From Rhizomys pruinosus (lineage: Eukaryota > Chordata > Mammalia > Rodentia > Spalacidae), in contig VZQC01009559.1 of assembly GCA_009823505.1 (NCBI GenBank), positions 330,760-394,759 of the forward strand: a stretch of 64,000 bases of DNA, in the 5' to 3' direction. This document shows, one piece after another, positions 22,601 to 35,300 of the stretch. The number at the start of each line of letters is the position of its first letter. The first letter of the stretch is position 1. Made by a program: the position numbers and the translations under genes. Under the pieces are notes generated by a model. It was not told the DNA's origin. It was given only the letters and a program-made list of their open reading frames with translations, and ran no database searches.

Positions 22601-23096
22601 GACTTAGATCTTTCCTTAGATCAGTTTTCAGCTTTCCTTCCCTTAACGAAAGCTTATTCTTTCCCTGCACTTTCAAATACGTTGAGGGAACGGGAAATGA
22701 GCTTTAGAAGAGGTGAAAAGCTATCCAGGTCACGAATGAAGCTGGATGACAATGTCTAACAAAGATAAAACACAAGGAAGGAGACCGATTGATTGTGAGT
22801 GTGAAAGAAAGACAATGGGCTGTAGGAATAGACTCTGGAGTAATCAAGGAAGATTCCGTGGAGATAATGCAATTTGAAGTGGATCTTCAAGATTGGTACT
22901 GTTTTAGGGGAGGGAAGAATTGTGAGCCAAAAATGTAAAGGAACACTTAGCCAATGTCAGGGAGTCAGGAACATGCCAGTATAGGGGAGCTCTAGGCCGG
23001 GTGTTGGCCTCAGCAGAGGGTTTTTTTCCGCAGTGTTGGAAGAGTTTATTGACAAGAGATGTCGGGACTGGAAGTCTTTGGACAGACTTAGCAAAT
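22601..23096. other. No gene seen; unique or very old repeat sequence
   Basis: Contains a stretch (about 22850-22960) with the feel of an old interspersed repeat but no family I can name. Confidence 0.4.
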
Positions 23097-23097
23097 A

Positions 23098-23266
23098 AAA
23101 ATACAGAGTGCCTAGTCAAATATGAACTTCAGAGAAACAGTGAATGCACTCTCAGTCTAAGTATGTTGCAAATATTGCATAGGTCATGGTTATACTAAAA
23201 ACATTCTTATAATTTATCTGAAATTCAAATGTTTCTGGGCATCCTGCATTGTATCTGACAGTTTGT
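23098..23266. repeat. Old inverted-repeat element (MER-type)
   Basis: Two diverged arms about 65 bp long face each other: 'cctagtcaaatatgaacttcagagaaacag' landmarks on the left against 'tttatctgaaattcaaatgtttctgggcatcc' on the right, around a centre near 23180. This matches a common mammalian palindromic repeat layout. I do not name the family. Confidence 0.5.
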
Positions 23267-26200
23267 CAAAACTTAAAACACCAAGCCAAAGTTTCCATCC
23301 TTGACCTACTTTACTGAAGTTTTTAAAGAGAAGCGAGGTGATCAAAACGTTTTAACAGAGATCAACTTGATATAAACAAAACAGTAGCATGACCAGGAGA
23401 GACTGAAGGACAAAGAAGGAAGACTAGAAGGGGAGGAAGAGAAACAAGGAAGTACTATGATGGATGCAAGGCAGGAAGATTGGCTCTCTATTACTTTGAG
23501 CCCTTGGTTTCCTAGACATATAGAAAATTCTGGTATCTTTGATATATTTGCTCTTTCTATATCTTAGAGGTCAAGAAAGCAGAGTGTCTAGCATGGTAGT
23601 GTCTGTAAGGAGCATTAATCCAGGCAAGAAGGACTGCTCACATGGCCCATGCAACGTGGCACCAGGAGCCCATTATACATTACTAGTACAGGAGCTGAAA
23701 TAGCTCTCTATGGCAGGGACTCTCAGTGATGTGTGCACTTCATGAAATACCATTGATCTGTTTTGAGTTAGAATGTACAAAGGTAAGGAAGAAGTTTAAA
23801 CAGTAATGTTCTTCTGAGGTATTATGCAGACAAATTGAGAAAACAGAAAGACATGCTTTTTTATTCATTTTTAGAGATTTACCCAATTGCCAATTAAAAT
23901 AGAATTTCATTGAATGCTTTTCCATATTGAATGCCTTTCTGTTCTCAACGCAACAACCAAATCCTTTCTTCCCCTTGTTTTTAATAAAGGAACCTCTAAG
24001 GTTATAGCTTTGGATCAATTTCCAGAATGGACTTTTTATCTCTTTTATCTAATTTTAACAAATCTGCTGAAATTTGAAAACCAATAATATTCCACACCTT
24101 GTTGCTGGTGGTTTTGATTATTTCCTCAAGCAATTTTATCACATTATTTTCACTGAAGGACAAAAGGCAATTCTTCCAATTTTGAAATTGATTTTAGACA
24201 ATGCTAGGCTAACTAATTTTATTTTCCCTTTACATAAGGCATTAAAATGAGTATTTTCAGAATCCTATTGAAAATGAGGCCAGAGTTCACCTTGGACTTG
24301 TAGTAGATGGACAGGTAGAAATTAATATCAGATGTTCTGCCCATAGGACCAGCTGTGCCCTTATTCTCCAAGCATTTTAATGAGGACACTGGATACATAT
24401 ATCTGGCAACAACCTATAAAAATACAGGCAACTCATTTTAGTTGCATTTGATCAGTTTTTACTTTTCAGATGCAGGAGTTGGGGTGAAGGAGGAAAATGA
24501 TTCTTTCCACATAATGCCTTCTTATGTAGAAGATACTTCACTTGTAACCCAGAAAAATGTCCTTCTTTTACTATTTCCTGAATTGCCCATAACTGATGTT
24601 GTTTCCTAAAGTGAAGACTTCAAGGTCTAAAAGATACAAATGATGGAAAAGTCATCTCCATTGGATTCTTAGGATAAAAGTCAGCCCAGGAAGCCTAATT
24701 AACAAAACATCCATGCAGAGGGTCTCTTCTAGAGGACTAAACTAGAATTGGGTCCAGCCGTTCAGAATGTGGGACTTAGACCACCAAAAGCCACTCTGTC
24801 TGTGAAGAGCCTGTACAGTTCTGATTGCTGCAGTCACTTGACTAAGCTGAATGGTGGCTACAGACACTCTATTCTCCACACCAATAATGCAGCCAAAGGA
24901 AGTCAGCCTCCCCAGGTTGTGTACATCTGTGAGTTTTTGTGCTTAGATTTCAGAAATTTGAGCCCATATGGCCAGAAACAGATCAAATATCTTAACAGAT
25001 AAGAGAACTTCCAGTCCCTACGTTGATTTTAGACTATGGGTCAGGGTGCATGAAAATATTTTTATTTTTCCATTAGTAAAAGAGGACATTAAAATAGGTA
25101 TTTGCCTAATGTATGAATGCACCGAATGGTTAAATACATTTGTGAATATGCACTAACCACTTGAGTTTTACCTCTGATTAAAACTTACCTTCCTTGGCCA
25201 GAATTGTACCATTCAGCTGGAATAATTATCTTGGAGTTCTTGAAGAAAATTCTTGAGGATTTTGCAAATGAACTTGAGTTTAGGATTGGTCTTCCCTCCA
25301 AATCCCTTGTATAATTCTATAGATTCACCTTAGATTGAGTTTTTAAAATGCCATTCGCTCTTTTTGACCTTCACCTCAATTTCATTGTTTGACACACTTT
25401 GGGTTAGCTTTGCCTGTATTTACCAATACTCAGTCTTTCCTGTTATCCTTGATGGCTGTCTTTTCTTACTCCCTTTTCTAGAAGGACAGAAGCACAGAGT
25501 TCCTCCAGTATAGGTTTTAATGGAAGCAATAACCAAAGGAAGATGAAGTCAGCGGTGGTGGTGGTGGTGGTGGGGTGCATGAGTCTGGCTTTACCTTATT
25601 TGAGACTTCTTATCTTATTTTGAATGGCGGGCTGTTATTTTCATAGTCTCCTGTTTTGTTCCCTTGGTGTAAAGTTCTTCTTTCCTTTCCTCAAAAACAT
25701 AGTGTTATGTATTATGTAAACTTTTTGCAAGGCTTTTTGGAGACTAGGTGTGCTGGAACAAGTACTAAAGTAAAGCTGGTTTAGCTTAAGGGTAAGAAGA
25801 TCAGCATTTCCTTTCATGTAGGGAGGGTTTCCAGGGTCCACTTTCTAATATCTTCTTATATAATGTGGGATAATTGAGTCTTTTTAAAAATAGACCTAAT
25901 GCCCCTGCCTGAGGCTGTCAAAAGCCTTTTTTTTTCCCCTTAAAAAAGTGCATTAGTTTGACTTTTTAACTATATCCTATAAGCTAAGTTAGGGTCCCCA
26001 GGAGAAGCCCAGCTGGTATGCATATGCATTTCTTACTCAGCCTTCATCTTTGGTAGATGACCCATCACTATTTGCTAAAAGTTATGATTTCAATATGCAT
26101 TTTTATGTGATTGAAAATTGTCCTAACCATTGTTCTCTCCATCTGACAGTCTATTGCATGCACTAACTGAGAGGATACTTTCAGGAAGAACATACATTTA

Positions 26201-28722
26201 AAAACTAGTTAATCAGTGTGTTAAAGATGCTCCTTGACATAGCCAAGACATTAGCTACATTATCCACAAAAATAGTTGTCGTTTTTATGCACAGCAACCA
26301 TGGCTTTTTATCAAGGATGATCTTCAGCATGTGTTGTTTGTGAATGGAGGGCTGTGTTGGGTTGGCGGAGATAAAGGGAGAGGCTGATGCTTAGAGTGGA
26401 CAGACATAAGGATGGTGGGAAGTGATAGGAAACCTGCTACTGTTGAAAACCAGGAGGAGCCTGGATGCATTGAAGAAACCTGCGGGAGACCCAGGGGATG
26501 TCTGGAACATATGGGAAGAAAGAACGTCCAAGGAAGGTGGCACCCTCCTATGCCAACAGTCTTTCTGCTCAACTTGATATTAAAAACGTGCTAAAAGAGC
26601 CTCATATTTTTAACATAACCATCAAAAGTTGAGGAATCTTCTCTTTGGATTACTCCTTTTTTAAATGCAGGAAAATATTGTTGTTGCAAATGAATATATA
26701 AATATTTTAACACATTCAAATCTCCTAGAACCCATTTAAATGACTACTTGTCAAATGAGTGTGTTTCTTGTCTCTGGATCTCTCTCCGGGCTAAATTAAG
26801 GGACGCCTGTATTAATTCCCTTCTGCGGAAACAGCACCCAAGTGTTTTACTGACTGAGGAATGTAGTGCAATAGAATTTGCCAGTTTATTCCCATTCCTT
26901 GAACTAATGCACAGATTAGAGTAACTGGAGCAAAGGTACCAGTTTGTGTGCTTCTGTAATTTATTGTTTTGGCGTAAAATGCTGTCTGCTGTGTTGTGAA
27001 GTCGTGCATAGCCTGGTGTTCTCTGCCTTCTTGTCACAGAAATTGTCAGCACACAATACAAAAACAACATTCCAAACATTTTTCTATACTCCAAATAAAG
27101 GCTGCACAGTGCAATCTGAAGTCCTTCCAACAGAGAGCGCAATGGGTTTGATTTAGAACAAGTAAGCCAGGGAGGGCACTGCTTAGATTTAGGTTGCTAT
27201 AGTAAATTCTGTATTATACTTAAAAATAGAACTGATAAAAATGGAGTCAGTGGAGTTGAACTGGAAGAAGCATTCAGAGATAAGATGTAAGATCTCCTCT
27301 TACAAGACAGAATTTCATAATTCCTTGAATTGATGTTCTTTTCAAAAGACAAAATCAATTTTAGCATCTATAAATAAGAAAGGCAAATTGGAGATAATCT
27401 ATTCTTTAAAATACTGCTAATATTACCTCATTCTGTTTTATTTTAAAAGAAAATGGGAGATATTGCATGCGTTCTATTTTGGAGGCATTTTATTTTTGCT
27501 GTCGACAAATAGTTGAGTGTTGCTATAAGCAGATGCATTATGTATATAAAATGGATGCTAAATATTTAATAAACAAAATATATGTTTGTGTGCATGCACA
27601 ATGCAAATGTTGTGAAGATATTTTACAAAACAAATGATACTGTTTTAACAAGGTGGAGCACAGAATCACCAGTATAGTAAGCTAGAATGAAATGTATTTC
27701 CTTACTATATATATGTTTGTACTGCACTGCTTACTTTTTCATGCGAGGCCTGGGCTTTAGTTCTATTTCAAATTGGAGAAGCTTACCATATATTGATTAA
27801 AGTAAAACCAAAAATAAGCTAAAGGCATCCGCTTCCATTCAAATCTAGATCTTTGTCTTTTGGTTTACGGAAGTGCTTTATTTCATCTGATTTCTTTCAG
27901 TGTTTTATTTATTTATTTTTTGAAATGTATAGGCTCATGAAGTTCTATAAACAGAGTTTTTGCAGACTTTAACTCCTTATAGTAAGTAGAAAGTTCTTAG
28001 TTCATTTAATGTAGACATGACTTAGTGACATTACTAATATTCTACTTAGATAAATAATTTTGTAGTTTGATTATACTTCCCCAAATACATTTGGATAAGA
28101 TTCTCAACTAGCCCTTTAAAATAAACTCTGTGTATCATTTATAAATACCAGCATCATTACAAATACCCATTTTCACTACCGAAGTATTTCTTTATGAACC
28201 TTCTTGAATATAATGCAGATTATAATTTAATATTCTGGATAAGATATTAGTGAATGGATTATATTTAATAAATCTATATTAAACCTATATTAATATATCC
28301 TATATTTGTTATCCATATTTCTAAAGCAAATATTTAAGAATAGTATAAAATCTTTTTACATTTTGCTCTCTCTATATTTCTATAACTCTCATAAGCAAAA
28401 TCTTTGTTTATTTTGAGTAGTACAATTAAATCATGATCCCCTACAGTAGTCTTTTATAAAGCAAATGAAATTTTCTTTATCTATTAAATTAAAATATTTT
28501 TCATTTTTTAAAGCATTTCACAAATCTAGCATTCTCTAAACAGAGTTTCAATGCCGGCATTCACAGGAGTTTGACTAACTATTCTTACACTTCCATTTGC
28601 CTTTTGTTTCCCTTTTCTGTAAATTTGAGAAGACAGATCTAATAACAGCCAAAGAAGATTCAACCAAAAATATGTATACTCCTATGAGTTATTAAAATGT
28701 TATATTTGATATAGCTTTTCTT

Positions 28723-28724
<2 letters not shown>
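23267..28724. other. Low-repeat AT-rich unique sequence, no gene seen
   Basis: About 5.4 kb with no B1, B3, B4 or L1 recognised. The 132-codon minus-strand frame at 26744-27142 has no domain I recognise. The 27.4-28.7 kb part is strongly AT-rich. Such SINE-free stretches often hold conserved non-coding DNA, but conservation cannot be judged from one sequence. Confidence 0.5.
25553..25573. repeat. Short (GGT)n repeat
   Basis: About seven GGT units. Confidence 0.9.

Positions 28725-28779
<55 letters not shown>
28725..28779. repeat. (CT)n microsatellite
   Basis: Uninterrupted CT tract of about 27 units. Confidence 0.97.
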
Positions 28780-28782
<3 letters not shown>

Positions 28783-29640
28783 TGTGGATTTCCTAATTAA
28801 GAGTCAGGCAGCAAATGGCCCAGGCTTCATGATGGAATTTTTCTGTTGTTAAGTTTTACAAGTACTTTTTGAATCCTTAAGTGAAAATTAAACTCTTCCA
28901 GAATATTTTCTTTTGAACTAGGAACAATTCACTTATTTGTTTTATTTTTTACCCATCAATGCAGGATTAAAGATATTGCACTGTAATTTTAGCCAAAACC
29001 CCCAAATCCTGATGACTAAGTGTCTATGGAACCCACCCAGACAGGACCTTTTACTAAAACCATTGTCCTTTCTTCATCATAGCATCCAGGTGTTGGTTAA
29101 TCTCTATCAATTTTTATTTATTTATTTGCTTGCTATTTTTACTTAAGAGATTATTACATCAAAAACCACATGAAATTACAAATAAGAAATAATTTGACTT
29201 CATCCTGGAGTTCGTTTTAATTAGAACTGAGAATAACACAGTTGTAAGCATAGTTCTATAAGAATATGTGCAAGATGTATCTACAGGTATTTTTTTTTTA
29301 AGAGAGACCTAAATGATATTCCCCATCATGTTTATGCCAAGTGGTAAATCAGCATTATTTGCATCTGTGAGTATTGCTGTTAGAGTTAACCAAAAAATCC
29401 AAACCACTAGTACTGTCTACAGTGAATACACAAAGCTAATGGTTTGCAATGTGCACCTGCCAGTTTGGGTTGCTATTAAAGCCACCCTGGAAATTCTTGT
29501 TTCTTTGTGCAATATTTTATGCTGTTCTTTTCTTCAAGGCAGAATGGTTCTGCCTGCACTTTATTCCTGAACTCATGTTCATTCAAAATGGACTGCCAGA
29601 CTTAATGCTCTCTCTAGCACTGTAGCTGCTGCTGGCGCTG
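28780..29640. other. No gene seen; unique sequence
   Basis: AT-rich, no repeat family recognised. Short frames only (69 and 85 codons). Confidence 0.55.
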
Positions 29641-29652
29641 CTGACTAATAAT

Positions 29653-29812
29653 GCCCCTCCCCCACCCCATTCCTGCCCCCTCCTTCTCTGGGTATCTCTC
29701 AGCTCCTTTCTCTTTCCCTCTTCTCCTTTTCTTCTCATGTCCCCCTCCCTTCCCCTCCCCTCCCCTCTCCTTTCTTCTCCTCTCCTCTCTTCTCCTCGTC
29801 CCCCCCCCCACC
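29653..29812. repeat. Polypyrimidine tract
   Basis: About 160 bp dominated by C and T on the plus strand, including CCCCTCC blocks and a C9 run near 29802-29810. The Arg/Lys/Gly-rich minus-strand frame at 29614-29814 is a product of this composition. Confidence 0.9.
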
Positions 29813-30880
29813 AAATAGCAGGCCTGGGTGGCCCATTTTCAACAAAGAATGCACAATGGTGAAGTACTCAGCAGTAATTTTTGGTGATGTTTTGCTTTGC
29901 ATGTTTTGAAAGTATTTCTGGAGTGTATAAATAGATGTGCCCTAAGCTCCTTTCTGTATGCTGAGATTTGGAGCTGAGCTTTCCTACTAAGGGGCACCCT
30001 CTGGACTGCAGTGGCTGGAATGCTTTCAGAGAACAAATGTGACTCTCTCTTTATAATAATATTAGCACTATATAGATTTAATAACAGGGTGATGGAAAAC
30101 ATTTTGATGATGGGGCAGATTCTGTGATCCGCCAAGGAAAGCATCTGATTTTCCCATGTACCAATTAATTATTGAAGGAACTGAAAATAACAGGCTACCG
30201 TGCTTCCTTCCTGCAAAGGGATGCAGCTTGGTGGATGTTCATGGTGTGCATGTGTGTGCACGTGTCTATGTTCAGAAAGGAAGCTTGGCCAGAAATTTCT
30301 TCAGTTTGACCTTGAAAATTACTGGGAGATTTTCCTTGTGTGCATCTGGTAGTGTGGTCATATTCCTATGAAATAAGAAAGCAATTCTTTTTTCTTTTCC
30401 CTTTTAATTTGTTTTTCTTTCACACCCAAAACAGGTCTCACTGTGAGTGAAACATTGCATTTAATTTTCGTATCTATTTCTGGCCTGTGTTTTATTAGTA
30501 CCTTTCTGTTTTACAGTCTACTAGCTGATGCAGCACCATATCTGTCCAAAGCAAACAATGCGATTTTGCTGCAGGATCCAGTAAACACCATTCTACTGCA
30601 TGGCACAGTCTCTGTATTTTGTACCTCATTTAATTTAGTCTGTTTTAGAGGAACTATTTCATGATATTAAGCCTTGGGCTCATCTTTTATTCCCCACAGA
30701 GTCTGTGGTTCCCTAAAGTTTTAAGGTAGAAGGAGGACAGATTCTTGGGTTATTGTAAATTTGTTGCTTTGTATTGTGACAATACTGTTCATAGGGCTGA
30801 CATTCTCATAATAATATTAAGCTCTATTTTTTAGTGTGATGTACTTTATACATTTGTATAAATGTCACAGCCTGTAATCA
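29813..30880. other. No gene seen; unique sequence
   Basis: Moderately AT-rich, SINE-free. Frames up to 101 codons on the minus strand (29839-30144) show no domain. Confidence 0.5.
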
Positions 30881-30884
30881 CTTC

Positions 30885-31060
30885 CTTTGTCATTGGCGAT
30901 TAATCTAAAAAAATCGAATAATTCACTGCCCCTTGCCATTTACATATCGTCTGCTGCCATCTGCTCTTCTCAGCAGCAGTAAATGATGGGTAATTAACTC
31001 AGTGCCTTTGTCTTTCCCTTGCTGAATGTCTGACACATATAGATTTTCCTCTCTGTGCGG
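30885..31060. promoter_or_regulatory. Candidate conserved non-coding element
   Basis: Seen: a homeodomain-type TAATTA (30991-30996), a CATCTG E-box (30958-30963), a second TAAT-class site in 'cgattaatc' near 30897, and CAGCAG clusters in a SINE-free neighbourhood. Inferred: the mixed-composition, motif-dense sequence resembles developmental enhancers. No conservation data were available. Confidence 0.25.
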
Positions 31061-31415
31061 CTGCATGTGTGCATGTGCATGGAAGAAGAGGGAGGAGGTG
31101 AAGAGAGAATTGTAATGGAGAATGAATGGTACTGCAGATCCTGAATTCAGCACAAGATCATGACAGGAGAAAGTCAAAGATGCTGGGGTCAGAGGACTGT
31201 CATATCAGGACCCGACATTCCTCAGAACCAAAGAAGGAATGGAGGTGAACAATGACTCTCTTGTTTAAGTGAGAGAAGAGCTTCTAAAAACTTGGTGGTC
31301 AAGGTCATGATGGAAAATTAAGTAAAGGCTCTAGCAACTACATCTCTGTTCCAGGGTGCAAAGAAAGATCACACAGATGAGATCACACAAGGAAAGAAAC
31401 AGCCTGCTTGATTTC

Positions 31416-31527
31416 TTCTCCTCCTTCTCCTTTCTCCTTCTCCTTCTCCTTCTCCTTCTCCTTCTCCTCCTCCTCCTCCTCCTCCTCCTCCTCCTCCTCA
31501 TTCTCATTCTTATTCTTATTCTTCTTC
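31416..31527. repeat. (TCC)n/(TTCTCC)n microsatellite
   Basis: TTCTCC and TCC units followed by a decayed ATTCTT part. Poly-Leu and poly-Arg frames across it are artefacts. Confidence 0.95.
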
Positions 31528-31672
31528 GAGATAGCATCTCAATATGTAGCCTGAATTGACCTGGAACTCGCTAAGTAAACCAGGCTGCCCTTGATCTTAT
31601 ACAGATCTCCCTGTCTCTGTCTCTAGTGCTGAGATTAAAGGTTGGTACCACCACACCACATCTGGTACTACC
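31528..31672 (-). repeat. B1 SINE, antisense, diverged
   Basis: Antisense B1 landmarks: 'gagatagcatctcaatatgtag', 'cctggaactcgctaagtaaa', 'ccaccacaccacatctgg'. The adjoining TCC microsatellite probably grew from its A-rich tail, which lies on this side in an antisense copy. Confidence 0.85.
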
Positions 31673-31689
31673 TAATTTTATTTTTGGTT

Positions 31690-31812
31690 TGTTTCTGAGA
31701 CAGGGTCTCTCTATAGTTGGCCTGGAACTTGCTATGTAGACCTTGATCTCACAGAGACCTGCCTGCCTCAAATTCATAAGATTAAGGACTTGTGATACCA
31801 GGCCTAGCTCTG
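31690..31812 (-). repeat. B1 SINE, antisense, internally shortened
   Basis: Second antisense B1: 'gagacagggtctctctatag', 'cctggaacttgctatgtaga', then a deletion before 'ccttgatctcacagagac' and the 'ataccaggcctagc' head. Confidence 0.85.
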
Positions 31813-31847
31813 CTTGTTTTCTTAATTGTGTGGTTTATCCATGTTTT

Positions 31848-32112
31848 TTTATTTTATTTTATTTTTATTTTTATTTTTATTTTATTTATTTCTGTATGTG
31901 TATCAATGTACTGTCTGCATGCAGGTTTGTGCACCCGTGTCGTGCAATGCCGCGGAGGTCAGAAGAGGGTCTCGGATTCCCCTGGAACTGGAGTTCTCCT
32001 GGAATTGGAGTTTCAGATGGCTCTCGGCTGCCATGTGGGTGCTGGGGATCGAACCCGGGTCCTCTGCAAGAGCGGTCGGCGCTCTCAACCGCTAGGCCAT
32101 CTCTCCAGCCCC
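31848..32112 (-). repeat. Young B3-type SINE with 17-bp duplication, antisense
   Basis: CpG-rich, full length, with a perfect 16-bp target-site duplication, ggtttatccatgtttt, at 31832-31847 and 32113-32128. The duplicated unit is at about 31981-32013. All long frames here are translations of the SINE. Confidence 0.96.
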
Positions 32113-32183
32113 GGTTTATCCATGTTTTAGAGAAGGGATACATAAAAGGAATATCACATGGGTTTGACTGTTGAGCTATTTCT

Positions 32184-32430
32184 TTTTTTTTTTTTAATTT
32201 TATTTATTTCTGTATGTGTATCAATGTACTGTCTGCATGCAGGTTTGTGCACCTGTGTCGTGCAATGCCACAGAGGTCAGAAGAGGGTGTCAGATTCGCC
32301 TGGAACTGGAGTTCTCCTGGAATTGGAGTTTCAGACGGTTCTCGGCCGCCATGTGGGTGCTGGGGATCAAACCCGGGTCCTCTGTAAGAGCGGTCGGCAC
32401 TCTTAACCGCTAGGCCATCTCTCCAGCCCC
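32184..32430 (-). repeat. Young B3-type SINE with 17-bp duplication, antisense
   Basis: Independent insertion 71 bp from the previous one, proven by its own perfect 17-bp target-site duplication actgttgagctatttct at 32167-32183 and 32431-32447. Duplicated unit at about 32299-32331. Confidence 0.96.
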
Positions 32431-32447
32431 ACTGTTGAGCTATTTCT

Positions 32448-34386
32448 AAAAGCAGAAAGTGGCATGGAAACCAGATGGGCTCATGAGACTGGGGAGCTTA
32501 TGGATCTAATAATTTTAGGAAAAACAATATTTCTGTCTTAGATTTCTCCAACTTTCTTGTAAATAGGTCTGTTATTCCACACAGGAGTCTCATACCTTTT
32601 GGAAAAAGTAGTTAATTTTGATAACACTAAAAGAACAACAAATAGGAAGTCATAAATTTAAGAAAGCTTACAGTCTAGCTTGCTCAAACATGGTTCTAAT
32701 GCAAAGTAAATTGGGAACATATCCTAAACACCAGTAATTCACCTTAGTATTTTTCATATGGAATTCTTGAAGCTCCCTTGGACGAGAGATGATATAGTTT
32801 TGCTGTCTATATTAAATTATGCAAGCTTAGTCTTGTTCTTATCCTCAAGGAATTTAGCATTTATGTTTATCTATAAATATACACATATATTTACATACAA
32901 GCTATTTTACTCTCTCAGAGAGTCAAAGCCATAACCTATAGGGTTTTAAGACCTAGATTCCAAGGTCAAGGCATCTACACTGGAAAGGCCTTCCGTTTTC
33001 CACTGTGGATGCTCATGGTTTCTGAACCACTGCTGAAAGAGAACTGTGTGTATAGAGTGCAGGAAAATTCTAGAGCCTATTTCCACATGCATGCGGTATT
33101 TTCTCCTGTGGTCCCTCTTCTGTGCCTCCACTTTTCTGTCTGTATAATGGGTTTGGGGGCATGCTCTCATTTCTTCGTCATGAATGGCATGAATGAATGC
33201 TTGAAAACAGTAATCTGTTTGCTTAACTTCAGTCTTTGTGATTGATTTTGGGTCTTCTGCAGGTTAAACGGTGTGTCTCTCTATAAACATAAAACAACTG
33301 GGCACCACTAGAAGGCAGTTCAGTGGGCAAATTACATTTTATCCATTAGTTTAAAATGGCTCACAGAGATGACTGAATTCAGACATTAAGTGATGAAATG
33401 GCTAAAAAATATACAATTGACTGAGTCACTTAAATATAAGACAGGAGCATTACGAATGTAAAAGTGGGGGTAGGTGGGCATCTCAAGGCTTGTGTTAACT
33501 GTGTGAAGTATACGTACTTAATGGAACTATTTAAATTTCATAAACTTTTTATGACTTACAGGTAAATTTGTCACCATCTAATTGAGTAAAGATTCTTGAA
33601 AGCTTTCATTGCAGTTATTAATCCAGCATCATTGTTCTCTCAGGCTGGTATGTGACCCATCAGGCTTGGAGAACAATATTGCTGAATATAATTGGCATAT
33701 GTCAGCAAAATATAATTAGTAACAAGGCTCTTCTAGAAATGCTCTTTTTGTTGGCTTGAAAAAATTGAAGATTTCCTCTTGGATTGAATTATAGCTTGGA
33801 TTTCTTTCTCTTTGAATTCTGGTAGCTCTTAAAAATGAATTAATTTAAATTTTGATTCAAAGAAAATGTATTGATTTCCTGTGCTGCGCAAACATTGTGA
33901 AAGGCTCTTTCTTTCCTTCAGCCAGTTGTTATTTTAACTCCTAGTGTGAGAGATACTTTGTGTGGAAATATGGGACACTGTCTCATCAAAGGCTATTATA
34001 AATATACAGTGTAAATCAGTGCTCCCTCATCTCTTCAAGGTTTGGAAAGACGCAGTGACAGGTTCTTCCTCAGAAGTTGGATAGAAGCTGCTACAAAACC
34101 CAACTATCTCTAGAAACTTCTCACTTGCAAGTTATTGACACTAAAGGCTCAGAATTGAAGAGAGTGCCCAAGGTATTTATTGGAATACTTCTTCCATGTT
34201 TATTTCCAGGAAATTGTGGGTAATGTTGGTAGGGGGAGAAATGTGCTACAGCCACCCTTCCACTAACAAACAGTACAGGAAACAAGCTGGATAACTCATA
34301 TTGTTAGGCAAGTTTGGAAGAAAAACTAATGCTAGAACATTATTTTCTTTTTCCTTCTTTTCTACATTTTTTCCCTTTTTAGACTT
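32448..34386. other. Unique sequence, no gene seen
   Basis: About 1.9 kb, repeat-free by eye. The part at about 33580-33800 ('ttcattgcagttattaatccagcatc', then 'gctgaatataattggcatatgtcagc') is motif-dense and could be a conserved non-coding element. This is speculative. Confidence 0.45.
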
Positions 34387-34460
34387 TGTGTGTGTGCATG
34401 TGTGTTTGTGTGTGTGTGCATATGTCCAGGTATGTGCTCATGCATGTGTGCGAGCATGAG
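34387..34460. repeat. Imperfect (TG)n repeat
   Basis: TG tract interrupted by CA and TT, adjoining the B4 element. Confidence 0.88.
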
Positions 34461-34479
34461 TGTAGAGACCGGAGGACAA

Positions 34480-34718
34480 TTTTGGCATGGCTGCCCAGTT
34501 GTTTTGAGGCAGGGTCTCTCATTGATCTAGAACACACCAGTTAGTCTAGACAGGCTGGCCAGTGAGCCCTAGGGAGTCACCTGTTTCTGCCTTACCACTG
34601 GGGAGATGACAAGTACATGCCACCGTGTCATGAGTTTTACTTGCGTTCTAGGGATGAAACTTAGGTCCTCATGCTTATAAGGTAAGGACTTTACCTCCTT
34701 AGCTATCTCCCATCTTTG
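34480..34718 (-). repeat. B4 SINE, antisense
   Basis: Plus strand reads 'gaggcagggtctctcattga', 'acaggctggccagtgagccc', 'catgccaccgtgtcatg', then 'tctagggatgaaacttaggtcctcatgctt' and 'ctccttagctatctccc'. B1-like left and ID-like right halves in this order define B4. Confidence 0.85.
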
Positions 34719-35049
34719 GTGAGAACTAAAACATGTTTACAAATTTGTCCTTTTGTTGAGAAGAAGAACTTTGTGACAGTTCTTCAAAACAGGTTTGGTG
34801 AAAGGCTTTAGAGTTACAGTGAAAATTGTAGCTTTTATGAATGGGACTTTGGAATTACAGCCATGTCTGAGCAAGGAGCCACCCTTGACCTAGGCTTCTG
34901 CTGCACAGGGATAGGCCTGGCAGAGCAAGGTAAGTTAACAAATGTGCCCAGATGTATGTACTGGGCCAAACTGTGACCAAAGTGCTGCCTTTCAAACCCA
35001 AACTCAGCCACATCCTTGATGACAAAGTGTGTTTCTCCTCACGTGATTG
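34719..35049. other. No gene seen; unique sequence
   Basis: No recognised family. Confidence 0.5.
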
Positions 35050-35300
35050 AAACAGCTTTTCCTTTGCTCAGGCTATTCTCTGGGTCTGAAGCTCCTGGTT
35101 GCCCTCACCACCTTCTAAGTAGACTGACTGCTCCTGTCTTTATGACACATAAGTCTTCAGTCCCCCTTCCTTGCCTCACTTCCTGTGTTTCTGGAGGATG
35201 ATCCTCCACTCTGTACTCTGCCACAGAAACCCCTGCCTTCCCATTATAATGTCCTATGTCTTATGAACCTCTATCGTCTTTTTCCATAGAGAGATAGCAT
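35050..35300 (+). repeat. L2-like fragment
   Basis: Diverged resemblance to the L2 3' region: 'gcttttcctttgctcaggctattctctgg', 'tccttgcctcacttcctgtgttt' landmarks and a following 'tatagcactttct'. Weak. Confidence 0.35.

Noticed and set aside
26744..27142. 132-codon open frame on the minus strand
   Set aside because: No recognisable domain or motif, and shorter overlapping frames exist on both strands; consistent with chance in SINE-poor DNA.
31743..32174. 143-codon plus-strand frame containing 'CWGSNPGPLQE'-like text
   Set aside because: It is translation of a B3 SINE; the same peptide recurs at every young copy.
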